A DNA stretch of 64,000 nt from Symsagittifera roscoffensis (taxonomy: Eukaryota; Xenacoelomorpha; Acoela; Convolutidae). Within the stretch, counting starts at the first letter, position 1; the number at the start of each line of letters is the position of its first letter. Below, piece by piece: positions 9,001-18,924 of the stretch. The notes beneath the pieces were generated by a model. It searched no databases. It was not told the origin of the DNA and saw nothing but the letters and a program-made list of their open reading frames with translations. The stretch lies in the NCBI RefSeq assembly GCF_963678635.1, contig NC_087062.1, positions 56,307,970 through 56,371,969 of the forward strand, given 5' to 3'. The translations under genes and the position numbers were made by a program.

Positions 9001-11837
9001 TCCACTAGTAGCGTGTGTATCGCCAGTTCTGACAGTTCTGATCCCGAGGTCGAATCCCTGTCTGAATAGGTGTTCATTCTCGAGCTTTCTGACTTATCAT
9101 CCGTCGAAGGTGTTGTGCTGGAGACTGCACGCTCCTCCAGATCATGTCCGTATTTCCTTCGCATCCATCTGAACTCCCCGGACAAAACTTTGTTCTCTAG
9201 GTCCTGTTTCTCATCAGGATTTTTCTCGTCTATCTCGGACTCCCCGGACAAATTTCCTTGTCCCGGGTGTTGATCTTGTGATCGCTGGTTTTTCTCCTTA
9301 TCCTTCTCCCCAGACAAATAGTCTTGCAGCAGATTTTGTTTTACAACTCCACCCTCTTTATCCCGGTCTACAAAGGTGACAGTTTTCTTTTGCTTGCCGC
9401 TCTCCCGTCCTTTCTGTCCGTAAGAAGTACTGGTTAAAATCTCTTGGGGTATTGAGGATACTAGTTGCTGAACTATTGTCCTACAATCCCTCTTGTTCTC
9501 TTCGTGCTGTTGTCTGGAGGGCATGATCTTCACTTTCTCACTGACTGTTAGCGATGCCACTGCTGCTGTCCACTCGGGGTCATCTCTGGTCACTTCTCTT
9601 TCTAACAATCCACCCAGTATCCGCATCACTTGTGGTGTGACTTGCACCGTTTTATCCAGTAATGAGAGGCTGTTTATATTCATGCGAGAGAGTTCTTGCT
9701 GGACCAGGTTCGAGCGCAGCAACAAATCCAAGGGGACCGGGTCCTCCCTGGACAGGATCTTTATCTCGGCTGCTTTCTCTACAGGTAACTCAGGATGCCC
9801 CGGAATTGGATGTCCAGACTTATCCAACCATCTCGTTAAGGGAAGCGCTTCATAAGTTTCTTTGTCCAGAAACGAGAATCCCTCCTTTACTTCCGCCTGA
9901 TTGGCCTGCTTCTGCTCCAATCTTTCATAGAACTCAGTTTTCTTGCTGAGACTGTCAGCATTCTGATGTTTATCACGCATCCTGTGTTCGATTATCATAT
10001 GGTAGCCATCCAATCTTACTATCCATCTACCAATATAACTCTGATCCATCGAGTAGGTCTTCAACCAGGATAACGCTCTGTTGTCCACGCGTAACTTGAA
10101 GGGAGCGCTCCCCAAGTATGCACGGTACTTCTCCACGAAGGTAACTACTGCAAACATTTCTGCTTTTGGTGCGCCATATTTCATCTCTGTGTCACTCAAG
10201 ACTTTGCTGCCGTATGCAATGGGACGGAGGACTGTTCTTCCGTTCCATTCTTGCTCTTGATGCAATATTCCTGAGATGGCTACCACCGATGCGTCTGTGT
10301 CAAGAACATACATGCCCTTTTCTGTAGGCATGCCCAGCACTGGCGCTTCGCACAGTTCCCTCTTTATGTTCTCGAAAGCAACTTGTGCCTCATCGTTCCA
10401 TTCGAACTTTTTCCCTTTGTTGCGCATCAGCTTCTGCATCGGGTACACCTTGTCCGCGTATCCTTTTATGAATTCTCGGTAGTAATTGGCAAACCCTAGG
10501 AAGCTCATGAGCTGTGTGTCCGTTCTAGGAGCTTTCCATGTCAGCACAGCCTCTACTGCTTCTGGATCTGGCCTCACACCATGCCGGTCCACCATTCTTC
10601 CCAGGTACTTGATCGAATCCCTAAGGATTTCACATTTCGATGGTTTGCATTTCAAGCCTGCTCTTTTCATACATCCGAAGACCTCATCGAGTCGATCAAT
10701 GTGATCCTCCAGGGTTGGTGTCGCTATGACTACGTCATCCACGTAGCACATCAAGAGATTCCCGTACTTTTTGGTCACTCCTGTCAAAGCCTGAGCCATC
10801 AGCCTTTGAAAGGTTGCTGTTGCATTGCACAAGCCGAAGGGCATCCTCTTCCACTGGTACAACCCCAATTCGCACGCGAATCCGGTTTTCTCCCTGTCCT
10901 TCTTTCGCAGAGGAACCTGCCAGAAGGCAGAACCCAAGTCCAATGTGGTGAAGAACTTTGCATCACCAAGTTTGGATAGGCTCTCGTCTATTCGCGGTAT
11001 CGGGTACGCATCTTTAATCGTTACCGCATTCAAGTAACGAAAGTCGCAACAAAATCTAAGCTGCCCCCCTTTCTTTTTCGCCATTACTACTCCGCAAGCC
11101 CATGGTGATTTCGAGGGTTCTATCATGTCGTATTCAAGCAACATTTCTATTTCCGCTCGGCACGCTTCCGATTTATGTGGCGTCATTCGCCTTGCGCCTT
11201 CCCTATGGGGAACGGCGCCCTCTTCTAGTTCGATTTCGTGTTCGACGAAATTACAGCAACCGATGTCCGCCTTATGTTTTGAAAATACCTCGGCGTTCCG
11301 ATTTAGGAGGTCCCGCAAATTTTCAAAATCTCCCTCACCTATTTTTCCTTTTAAATGTTCTATTTCTGGCAAAACCGGTTTGTCAGAATCTAGTTCATAT
11401 GACGAGGGGCGTTCCGGAAAATTCGAGCAGCTTGATAAGCCGTCGTCCGTTTCGGATTTCATTGAAAACAATTTACGAATAGATTTTAATTCATCAATCC
11501 TCTTTAAAATTTTATCTTTATTGGCATGATAAGGACAGTCTTTCACACTATATTTCTTCAAGTTTTGTGTCTCTTCATAGTCGGTCCTCATCGGCAATGC
11601 GTAACCAAGCTTCTTTCCACGCTGGATTGAAACCGTGGTGTCCAGTGTGTTCAACAACACACTGACACACAGTCCGTTTCGCGTTACCGAGAAGCTCCGG
11701 CCTAAAATCACCGAACTCTGACTATTTGGATTCGGTACTAAGCAAACCTGTTTACTATCACTTAACGAATTCAAATTTCTCATTCTAAAAATCGCTACTA
11801 CAGCTTGTCCTGGTTGTAATTTTACTTTTCTATCCAA
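6075..11837 (-). CDS. pol: Retrotransposon Pol: RT, RNase H, integrase and C-terminal macro-like domain
   Basis: A Ty3/Gypsy polyprotein of about 1,920 residues. RT spans about 195-440 with PFGLCNA and YVDD (Tyr365). RNase H follows with DTDAS (Asp515), a KAEMFAV helix and ADSLSKK. Integrase has an HHCC zinc site (His1137 in HDQMGHQG, Cys1172 in CLSC), a catalytic triad Asp1203, Asp1262, Glu1298 with the usual 35-residue D-E spacing, and a C-terminal GPF-type motif (WRGPF). An acidic linker follows, then residues about 1765-1918 resemble a TARG1/Poa1-type macro domain (GGVAALP, a YLCFLVTR strand, KELSLPVYD). There is no ATG at the 5' end: the given start at 11837 is a TTG, and the frame is -1 relative to gag, so translation by frameshift from gag is likely. 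No frameshift or stop lies within it. Confidence 0.92.
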   Translation of the reverse strand: MDRKVKLQPGQAVVAIFRMRNLNSLSDSKQVCLVPNPNSQSSVILGRSFSVTRNGLCVSVLLNTLDTTVSIQRGKKLGYALPMRTDYEETQNLKKYSVKDCPYHANKDKILKRIDELKSIRKLFSMKSETDDGLSSCSNFPERPSSYELDSDKPVLPEIEHLKGKIGEGDFENLRDLLNRNAEVFSKHKADIGCCNFVEHEIELEEGAVPHREGARRMTPHKSEACRAEIEMLLEYDMIEPSKSPWACGVVMAKKKGGQLRFCCDFRYLNAVTIKDAYPIPRIDESLSKLGDAKFFTTLDLGSAFWQVPLRKKDREKTGFACELGLYQWKRMPFGLCNATATFQRLMAQALTGVTKKYGNLLMCYVDDVVIATPTLEDHIDRLDEVFGCMKRAGLKCKPSKCEILRDSIKYLGRMVDRHGVRPDPEAVEAVLTWKAPRTDTQLMSFLGFANYYREFIKGYADKVYPMQKLMRNKGKKFEWNDEAQVAFENIKRELCEAPVLGMPTEKGMYVLDTDASVVAISGILHQEQEWNGRTVLRPIAYGSKVLSDTEMKYGAPKAEMFAVVTFVEKYRAYLGSAPFKLRVDNRALSWLKTYSMDQSYIGRWIVRLDGYHMIIEHRMRDKHQNADSLSKKTEFYERLEQKQANQAEVKEGFSFLDKETYEALPLTRWLDKSGHPIPGHPELPVEKAAEIKILSREDPVPLDLLLRSNLVQQELSRMNINSLSLLDKTVQVTPQVMRILGGLLEREVTRDDPEWTAAVASLTVSEKVKIMPSRQQHEENKRDCRTIVQQLVSSIPQEILTSTSYGQKGRESGKQKKTVTFVDRDKEGGVVKQNLLQDYLSGEKDKEKNQRSQDQHPGQGNLSGESEIDEKNPDEKQDLENKVLSGEFRWMRRKYGHDLEERAVSSTTPSTDDKSESSRMNTYSDRDSTSGSELSELAIHTLLVETRARNLDREVYQDPDSDRYLIPSERVFDNAADDLETIAVSKRSISLLPQKEVVRTDLQPFQQETQPLAKIWCVKMEEDTHQPNEMNSQMRVMKTYLKARYRLSDLLRAQRNDRMTSNLKRWIENGAPDKGDLEEDSYRILRQYFMQKEGRLYLNKDGIVACRRRKEDKVLYKYNAIVLPQLYQTELLFRSHDQMGHQGIDKVYQRILKRFEWPGMKKACEKWVTACLSCQQVKDPRKLRFPLQSIESSEFNEVVQIDHQKICMTDSGYNQVLVMIDHFTKYAEAVPCITASAEETCDHLINTWIARHGCPMTFQSDNGTAFVGELTKELMRRSQVAQAHSTTYHPQTNGLVERQNRTLVSMLRVYCSRYMTDWDRYLPQVMGAYNSTQHSTTGVSPHMMLTGHEKSLPLTFFYPEYEGKKTSPQVYVRDVIRRQQELNDLCRRNTQQAQARQRKRFDKKAAGAKAYSVGDYVWVFQNVIPPKGTKKLLKKWRGPFMITEVHQEGRFYRLSTGRAAHYENIKPHNPSTEDWCIPADMEEGDYLMMDPACEVNEKGTREKNDGNEVVEEGTDTPLDLDPNEQIEADDETLPYAEEDWQDSEQTEVPKNMEPDLPFTMQTRQKDGTRLRKKYNPYGDDFVVDRIDLKKIVEEVVGLEEITVSQDIDIVDDHNDEWVDDWSKPEVEFDDEQQQSNEQDLTNLRVLEWLNEMTSDPEKTSVTIQDVDRESAKYIKTERDDPSWAAQEGQLLIPASNLDLIPGMRSTGTPMDIFVRGVGVGLTHTENLIIKKLRIARETGNLEAETGEEPKKPDIGRVVESYFNLPNEYSSNIVLTDSDFILTNRTCAIAITADMSFRTALAADFKREYKNVEFLWKQRPGIGGVAALPPAVSQIPGKYLCFLVTRATEKQHVDPENLVLSLTRLRDFLVEMDVKELSLPVYDPNRGRLHPRELYALVHVIFSDTNIQVYLHKKYYLSIG

Positions 11838-11855
11838 AAAACTGGTACCTTATTT
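11822..11855 (-). promoter_or_regulatory. gag-pol overlap, candidate -1 frameshift site
   Basis: The gag frame ends with TAA at 11822-11824. The pol frame (-1) is open only from just after a TAA near 11850, so any shift must occur in this ~28-nt interval. It contains GTTTTTTGG, where a Phe-tRNA on TTT can re-pair one base back, and GAAAAG directly before the gag stop, where a Lys-tRNA could slip. Neither is a textbook XXXYYYZ heptamer in the correct register. Which one works, if either, is inference. Confidence 0.5.
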
Positions 11856-14800
11856 TCATCTGTTATTATCCTATTAATTGGTCTCTTAACATACTTTCGG
11901 TCCGGGTTTCTAATCCGTATTAGACCGTTGTTCAAGTCAATCATCACATCAAAATTCCTGACAAAATCTCTGCCCAAGATGAATTGGTCGGCGTCGTCCA
12001 GATTCTCTACCACCAGGAAGCTCATCCAAAGGTTCCGTCCTCCCATATGAAGGACCGTCACCGGTGTTCTTCCGGCTACGTAGATAGCTCCTCGATTTGC
12101 AGCGGCTAGTCGGAGATTCGTAGGAATCAGATCTTCCCGCGTGAAGCCCATTCTCTCCCAGGTTTTTATCGGCATCACACTCACCACCGCGCCTGTGTCC
12201 AGAAGCCCTGTGACTCCGATTTTTGTTCCGTTGGTGTCAAGCAGGTGTGCTGTCACATCTGCTTCATATCCAATATGTACCGCGTCTTGTTCTATCATGG
12301 CGTCATGGCCTATCCTGCGGACTTTGAGTTCCTCTTCACCCAAATAGATCTGCCCCATTTGGTCATCATCTGTTGTTATGTAAGTCCTGGTGTAGATGCT
12401 GATTCCATCCACGTTCAGCATTATTTGATACGGCCCATAGACCTCCAAGTAGCGTCCATGAAGTTTCTTCATGCGAGGGCCACCCGTCGTTAGTAGTGCT
12501 CGCACAGCTCTCGACTCAGTGCGTGGCTCCACCTGCCTCAGATAATCTGCATATGTGTCCAAATGCATTAAAGTGAACTCTGATGGTTCACTCAAATTTC
12601 TTATTACCTGGTGTCCAGCCACTGAGATTATCGACTGTATCTTCTTTCCCTGCGGCGCCATGCCGAACCTCTTACCGGAGATCACTTTAAGTTTCATATC
12701 TAAACTGCTTGGTGTTTTCGTCTCTTCGAACTCCGTTGCCTCGAAGGTATTCAGTTGCTCCTGAAGCTTCTCATTTTCCAGTTCAAGTTTCACTTTTTGT
12801 TCGATCTCTTTCGTCACCAATTCCTGCTGTACTCTATTTAAAGCATCCTTTGCGGCTGCCTTATAATCGATCTTGAAGTCATCGGCCGCAGTTGCTGGTT
12901 CCGGTTCACGTGCCTCTTCTGTTACTGCTTGCATTTTCTTTGCCGCCAGCTCTTGAGGTTTGTCCTTCCTGCGTGCCTCTGCTTCGCTCAAAAGTCGAGC
13001 CTTGCTTGCTTTCACTCCTGACAAAGCTTCTTCATGCCTTGGATGCTTGATGTCCGCCACTGCATCCCAGAATTGCGGACAATCTGATTTAAAATGACCT
13101 TCCAAGTTACAAAAGAAACACCTCGGGCCGAATTTCGCAATTACTCCTCTCATGAAATCCTCATGATCCAACTCTGACGCATCTTCGTCCTCGAGGCTAA
13201 AGCCTATTGCTTTCATGCCTTGTTTGTAAGCTGGGCATGCTGACACATGATGGTCTGTTGAACTGCAATTAGCACAAGAACGTCTCTTGTCCATATCATC
13301 CCTCGGTTTGTACCAATTGTTCCCTTGGTTTGCTGGTCCGTTGTTAAAATTGCCATAATTGTTCTTGTAATATCCAGATCTCGAAGGAGGTTTCAACAAA
13401 AGATACTCTTTTGATTTGAGCCTCAACTCCTCCGGTGTTGGCGCATTAGTTGATAGTGGTGTGTAATGCGTTGCTAGCATCGTACGAAGTTCATCATTTT
13501 TCACACCATCGATGAATTTTGAGGCTACGGCCAGGTTCATCCTTCGGTTTGACTCATCCGGTTGGCTGCGTCTTCTCAGCATTTCCAAATCATCGAGAAA
13601 CTTGTCTATGGTTTCATCTTCCCGTTGCCTCCGTTTCTCGAAGCGCATCATCGCCTGGTGCCCCTGCACCCCTGATCCGAAACGGTTTAACAAGATTTCG
13701 AAGATTTTCTCTGCGGTGTCACGTTGATACTGTTTCTTGGCCATGACACAGTTCAGGGCTGTCCCTTCTAAGTTGCTGGTGAGCGCGCTGCATTCCTGTC
13801 TCTCAGACAAGTCTTCTTCCTCGAAATGCAGCTTCATTACCTCTATCCAGGTATCAATACAGCCATCAGATTCGTCTTTGTAGCATCTGGGTTTCTTAAA
13901 GACTCTTCTGGACTTTTCACTGCGTTCATTGGTTCTAGATAACCGCGTCAGGAATGTCTCCAAAGACCTGTTCAGGGGTTCAAATGCTGTGGCCATTGCC
14001 GTAGCATCCCTTGAGTGTCCCGCTTGAGTGTCCTCACACCTTGTCGAAGGCTCTGTGTGCGGTGCATCCCTGCAATCCGAATCACCATGAGCGTTTCCCG
14101 CTTGGCCCATGTGACTCCTCCTCGGGCTTGTATGCCCCATGTTGCCAGAATCGCTTCTCCCAGTCGCATGTGTGCTTTGCGTTGGTCGTTCGTTCGAGGT
14201 TTGTCTGTTCCCCGTTGAACTCGCTCTACTGTTCGGGCCCCATGCTGTATTACCCCTTGTGGCATAGCCTGATGAACTGCCCCTGCCTCTAGTGGATCCA
14301 TACGTCTTCCTCCTTTGATGTTCATTGAAGTTCACCCTCGGTTCCCTGCTGGGACCTCCCGAGTTCGGCTCTCCTTCTTTTGGTCCACTCTTGCTGCTTA
14401 GTAGCCCGTCCAACCTATCCATGATAGCCTGAGTTCGCCTCTCCATCATCGCGTCTATCTTTGTGTCAAGAGACCCAAGAGACTGCTCTTGCTGAATTCT
14501 TAACTTCTCCATGTCGGCTCTTAAGCGTAACTCCCTCTGTTCCGCCTCTCTTGTCATTCGCGACAAGTTCCTCGTCATGTGTTCATCCGTTCTTTCTTTC
14601 AAGCGTTTTTCGCTTCTGCCAACTTCTTGTCTGTTGCGGTTTATTTCTTCCCGCAGACTTTCTCTTTCAATGTGAACTGCTCTTTCTAGTTCACTCATCC
14701 TGATCGACATCTGTTCATTTTGTTCTCCTAAACTGCCCACTATGTTGTTTAAGGCTTCCTCCAGTGCTGCCCCGTTATCCATGAGTGGTGTCACTAGTGG

Positions 14801-15676
14801 TGGTGTAACCCTGTCGGTCCCAGGTAACTTCGTGCTTGTCGAGATCCGGGCCTTGACTCTGTGCTTCAACGTCTTTTCATTATTTAATTCAGGATCCATT
14901 AACGCGTTGCCAAGCCCTCTGGCTCTACTCTCTCCAGGTTGTGGCTCCGAACTTGTCCTAATCGCGAAGTCCTTTGACTGGCCCGGTGTGTTTGCCTCTT
15001 TGCTTATCGTTGTCACTACACCAAATTTGTCCATGGTTCCAGTCTCTCTTCCGACGTGTGCCTCACTCTCCTGGATCGAACTATTGAGGCTGACTTGAGA
15101 TCCAAAGTCCCCTTGCTCCTCTTCATCCTCTTCCTCCTGGGACTCACCATCGTTTCCTGCTCCTCCTCCCATGCTGAATGGAAAGATGTTTCCGAAGGTG
15201 TTCTTCATTCTTTCTGAGAACGATGATGAGGTTGTTTGTTTCCCAGTTCCGCTTGCCATCATAGTGTTGTCTGTAGGAGATCTTCTAGTTGCCGTTACTT
15301 CAGTTGAGATGTCGGACAGTTCCGACATCTCTTCTCGATCCAATGTCCCGGTGGAAGTGGCAAAATCATGGCCTTGTTCTACCGGGGTTGATTCACTCGC
15401 CAGCCTTCTGCCTCTTCCTTCCAATCCATTTACTCCCTGGTTGTCGTTCATGGTATGGTCCGTATTGACCTCCACTTCTAATAGTTCTCTTCGCTCTTCT
15501 GAGGTCTTCTGACTTCTCGTTTCAACCATTCTGCCTGAAACCGTCCCCCTTTTGTCAGACCGGGATCGCTTGATCCAATCCACAAAAGGATCGGTCATCG
15601 TTTTTCTTTGCTTTTCAGGTATGAATTTCCTAGAGCTATTACCTCGTTTTGGTATCCTTGACTTGTCTAAACTCAT
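11822..15676 (-). CDS. gag: Retrotransposon Gag with retropepsin at its C terminus
   Basis: A 1,284-residue protein starting with ATG at 15676. The first third is low-complexity and polar with basic patches; residues about 320-420 are Glu/Arg-rich and heptad-like (coiled coil). Residues about 590-745 match the retrotransposon Gag capsid family (an IDTWIEVMKLHF helix followed by FDDLEMLRRR-like helices). Two zinc knuckles of the form CX2CX4HX4C lie near 800 (CANC) and 852 (CFFC). A retropepsin lies at about 1135-1250 with the active-site triad LLDTGA (Asp1160) and the later ILGRDF strand. Protease in the gag frame and RT in the -1 frame is a known arrangement. Gag is roughly twice the usual Gypsy length because of the N-terminal extension. 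Confidence 0.92.
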   Translation of the reverse strand: MSLDKSRIPKRGNSSRKFIPEKQRKTMTDPFVDWIKRSRSDKRGTVSGRMVETRSQKTSEERRELLEVEVNTDHTMNDNQGVNGLEGRGRRLASESTPVEQGHDFATSTGTLDREEMSELSDISTEVTATRRSPTDNTMMASGTGKQTTSSSFSERMKNTFGNIFPFSMGGGAGNDGESQEEEDEEEQGDFGSQVSLNSSIQESEAHVGRETGTMDKFGVVTTISKEANTPGQSKDFAIRTSSEPQPGESRARGLGNALMDPELNNEKTLKHRVKARISTSTKLPGTDRVTPPLVTPLMDNGAALEEALNNIVGSLGEQNEQMSIRMSELERAVHIERESLREEINRNRQEVGRSEKRLKERTDEHMTRNLSRMTREAEQRELRLRADMEKLRIQQEQSLGSLDTKIDAMMERRTQAIMDRLDGLLSSKSGPKEGEPNSGGPSREPRVNFNEHQRRKTYGSTRGRGSSSGYATRGNTAWGPNSRASSTGNRQTSNERPTQSTHATGRSDSGNMGHTSPRRSHMGQAGNAHGDSDCRDAPHTEPSTRCEDTQAGHSRDATAMATAFEPLNRSLETFLTRLSRTNERSEKSRRVFKKPRCYKDESDGCIDTWIEVMKLHFEEEDLSERQECSALTSNLEGTALNCVMAKKQYQRDTAEKIFEILLNRFGSGVQGHQAMMRFEKRRQREDETIDKFLDDLEMLRRRSQPDESNRRMNLAVASKFIDGVKNDELRTMLATHYTPLSTNAPTPEELRLKSKEYLLLKPPSRSGYYKNNYGNFNNGPANQGNNWYKPRDDMDKRRSCANCSSTDHHVSACPAYKQGMKAIGFSLEDEDASELDHEDFMRGVIAKFGPRCFFCNLEGHFKSDCPQFWDAVADIKHPRHEEALSGVKASKARLLSEAEARRKDKPQELAAKKMQAVTEEAREPEPATAADDFKIDYKAAAKDALNRVQQELVTKEIEQKVKLELENEKLQEQLNTFEATEFEETKTPSSLDMKLKVISGKRFGMAPQGKKIQSIISVAGHQVIRNLSEPSEFTLMHLDTYADYLRQVEPRTESRAVRALLTTGGPRMKKLHGRYLEVYGPYQIMLNVDGISIYTRTYITTDDDQMGQIYLGEEELKVRRIGHDAMIEQDAVHIGYEADVTAHLLDTNGTKIGVTGLLDTGAVVSVMPIKTWERMGFTREDLIPTNLRLAAANRGAIYVAGRTPVTVLHMGGRNLWMSFLVVENLDDADQFILGRDFVRNFDVMIDLNNGLIRIRNPDRKYVKRPINRIITDENKVPVFWIEK

Positions 15677-18600
15677 TCTTTATTTGTCACTTTCCTATGC
15701 CTACTCTTGACTCAATTGCTAGAGACCTTATAGTTTTATTAACAATAATAATGACACAACCCAATAAATTTCACCAGATTCTACTAAATAGTGACCACGA
15801 ATCCCTGTATGTTGTCAGAGTACAGTTTGTATAAAATTTATTCACACTGACCGATTATCGGTCCAAAGATCTGGAAATTAGCACAATATGATGTTATCAG
15901 TCAATTTTAAAAGATAGTGTACTCACTACCCAATCAAGCACAGTTTAGGTTGATTTAAAATAAAAAAAAAACAAAAAAATATATATTGACACAATATGAA
16001 CGTATATATAAAAAAACGTATGTGTCTTGTACTCTTAGTCGGTCGCAGTACAATAGTCGAACCTGTCTTTTAAAGAAAAAGCTTTCCCTGCTTGGTGCTG
16101 CACCAAACAGACAAAACTTTGAAGGCAGTAATTTTCTCAAGTGGGCGTCTATTGCACCCACCGAGTACTGTGTTACCTATTCTGCCTTCGGACTGCCCGA
16201 GCTAGACCTACTAAAATCCTCAGGGCAGTCACTTTTCCCAAAAACGTATTATGTTTCAATCCACACCAATGAGTCACGCTCTTTTTAATTTAGACTTAGT
16301 GTCGCGAATATCCGAGTTCGGACCTGTTTTGTATTAGTCTGGTTCTTTTTGAAAGGCAAGTTACCAGTGCAGTCACTGATACCTAGCCTGTGTATTAATA
16401 ACCTAATACCTCTCGCTTTTTAGTCTTTCTTTCGTTTACCTAAGTCCTTAATAAAATAATACCCCTCCGGATTGGCACAAATAGGACCCTTCCGGACTGT
16501 CAGAATATAGACCCCTCCGGATTGGGACCCCTCCGAGTTAGTTAATAGTAGACCCCTCCGGATTTGGACCCCTCCGAATTAGCAACTATAAGACCCCTCC
16601 GGATTCGGACCCCTCCGGTTTTGTGGAAAGTAGCTTTTCGTAGTTTTCTTAATCTCAGCTTATACCCCTCCGGATATGTTCTGCGTTGCTTTTATGCTGT
16701 TTGAATTAACTGGGAAGGGTCCTTTCCTAGACCCCTCCGGATTGAAGTTAAGGCACTTATTTGACAATTCACCCTAACGGTGAAGGGTCTTATCACTTGC
16801 CTAATTTCGACTCTATTATGGTTGTCTTGTGCCTTCAGCCCTCCCTTTTGTCTAGAACTGTCCTAAGTTACTTAGTTCAATCGCTATCAACTTTTGGTAG
16901 GGGTATAAGGGTTTTTCAGAAAAATTTATAAAACGTAAAGGGTGTACCCCTCCGGATTTGTGTAATTTGCTAAAAACAATCTCAAAAAATTTTCTTGCTC
17001 GCTTTTCCGAAAAATTTCTGATCCTATTAGTAAGCTCAGCTAATTTCTGATCTATTGGTACCAAGATCAACTCGATATGATCAGTAGTTCCAAAGTTATT
17101 AACCAAAACGTCTTTTTTCCGAACTCAAAAAATTTTCTCTCTTATAGGTTCCGCTTAACTTTTTCCGCAAATCTGGTCCTTTCGACCTAAAAATTATTGA
17201 TCCGAGCTCAGAAGGCCTATACTCTTCTAGTTCAATGCAAAAGACCCGATCTAAAACGCTATTGTAGAAAAATTTTGCCAAAAACTATGCTACCTGGACC
17301 CCTCCGGATTGATGAATCTACCAAATCAAACACGTTATGTTCGATTTCTCTGCAACCCGGAAGGCTTTCGGGTAGCGGATTTTAAGACTTGTAGATTCAC
17401 TAGTGGACGTTGTCCGAACAACTATTTTTACTGTCCTACCTCAAAAATTTCAAAAAATTTTCTAAATTTTTAGTGTTTCTTACTATCAAAAATTGGGAAA
17501 ATTTGGTTTTTGGTACCAAACTAGTTCCAACCACTTCCGAACTAAAGTTAACCGGTTCTACTTATTACCGTAGTGCAGTTACGATGTAACACACTAACTT
17601 AGCGCTTTTTTCCGTTTCAAAAAATATCGATATCTCAAAAATCGCGACTTGTGGGGGGATCAAAATATCGCTATTTTGACCCTAAAAACCGGTCTGTTTT
17701 CGTTGTTTTTCTCTGAAAAACGATATGTGACTATTAATATAGGCTATATGAATAATAATATTAGTAATACTATACCCCTCCGGGTTTGTTTATTATCCAA
17801 ATTAAGGTGCTTAACTCGGATATTCGCAGTTCGGTGAAGGGTCACTACAGTGCAGCACTGTCGAGCCCCCCACAGATTACTATCTTACTTTTTGTACCAA
17901 AAGGGATACAAAACTTGTTAACGATACCCAACAGTCGATTGTTGTTGTCGTTGAGCCCCTTCTTGTTGCTCCTTGTACTGCTTGCCGGATCGGTCTTCAC
18001 CCAAGACCCTTCCGAATTGAGCGCAAATCAGCTGACCCTTCCGGATTGAGCGCAATTTATCATTAACGTGCTTAAATGCTCAAATAACCCTACAGTACAA
18101 GCCTCACAAACGGGCTACAAAATTGATCGTAACGATCCTGACTGATATAAATGCCTGTAACAACAATATATCTATCAACAACAAACGGGGGGGTTGAATC
18201 ACATCTTGTCTGGGGGGATGATTTCTACTGATTTTTTACTTTTTTACTGTTTTTGGTTTTTTCGGTTATTTTTTATGTTTTTTGTTTTTCTTGGGTACTA
18301 TACTACTTTTTGTTTGGTTTTGCTGATATCTTTAAGTGTTTTTGGTCACAAACCACTCAGGGGATGAGGGGTTCATGATTCCCCCCACCCTTCCTGGTTC
18401 GTGAATTTTCGGTCTTAACTAGGTTAAAAAACTATTCACGGTAATCCGGAAGGCTTCCGCGTTCCGAACTACCCTTCCGCCCCGGCAGTTTAGGCCTATT
18501 AAGGGCGTTAATGTGAGCATCCGCTCGGCGCGGAGTGCTCGTTAACGGTTCCGCCGGTCATGATGTTATGAAAAAATAACACCCAGGAGCGCCATAAAAA

Positions 18601-18920
18601 CATACATGTAACATTCGCCCGGAAGATACATATCGACGGATAACAAAACTAAGTCTTAAGACGACTGGCTAGCGTCTAAACAGAGCTTTTCATGTTTTTC
18701 ACCGTCTCTACCAAGCCAGTACTTTTCGGTGGTCTTTCTTACATCAGGCTGACAAAAACGTTACTGTTCTCCGGCTTCGACCAGAACGCTCAAATTAACT
18801 GAGTTACATGCAAAATTAGTGAGCTCATGGCTGGGTCTCTGTATCCCCAGACCACGAGGTCACTCCTAAAAACAGGGCTATTACTTATTATATTACTATT
18901 GTTTTTGTTCAGTAGATAAA
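15677..18920 (-). other. 5' leader/LTR-like non-coding zone of the giant retrotransposon
   Basis: No sizeable coding frame occurs here on either strand. The first 700 bases are AT-rich with A/T runs (15958-15990). From 16460 the sequence is packed with the short CCCTCCGGATT motif (separate entry), and 18180-18400 holds G-rich and C-rich runs next to T-rich tracts. Its position directly upstream of gag makes it the place for the 5' untranslated region and 5' LTR. I could not mark TG...CA ends or a tRNA-complementary primer site with confidence. Confidence 0.5.
16460..18055. repeat. Dispersed array of the ACCCCTCCGGATT motif
   Basis: At least a dozen copies and near-copies of (G)ACCCCTCCGGATT or ACCCTTCCGGATT occur, for example near 16466, 16488, 16510, 16552, 16591, 16607, 16661, 16731, 16945, 17296, 17773, 18006 and 18034, mostly in the same orientation. 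Spacing is irregular, so it is not a tandem satellite. Some copies face an inverted partner (AATCCGGAAGG). The regular reuse of one 11-13 base word in a non-coding LTR/leader suggests protein-binding sites or RNA stem elements; this role is inferred. Confidence 0.75.
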
Positions 18921-18924
18921 AATC

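Noticed and set aside
16460-18055. CRISPR-like array of short repeats
   Set aside because: Spacing is irregular, repeats are only 11-13 bases, and the DNA is animal nuclear sequence.
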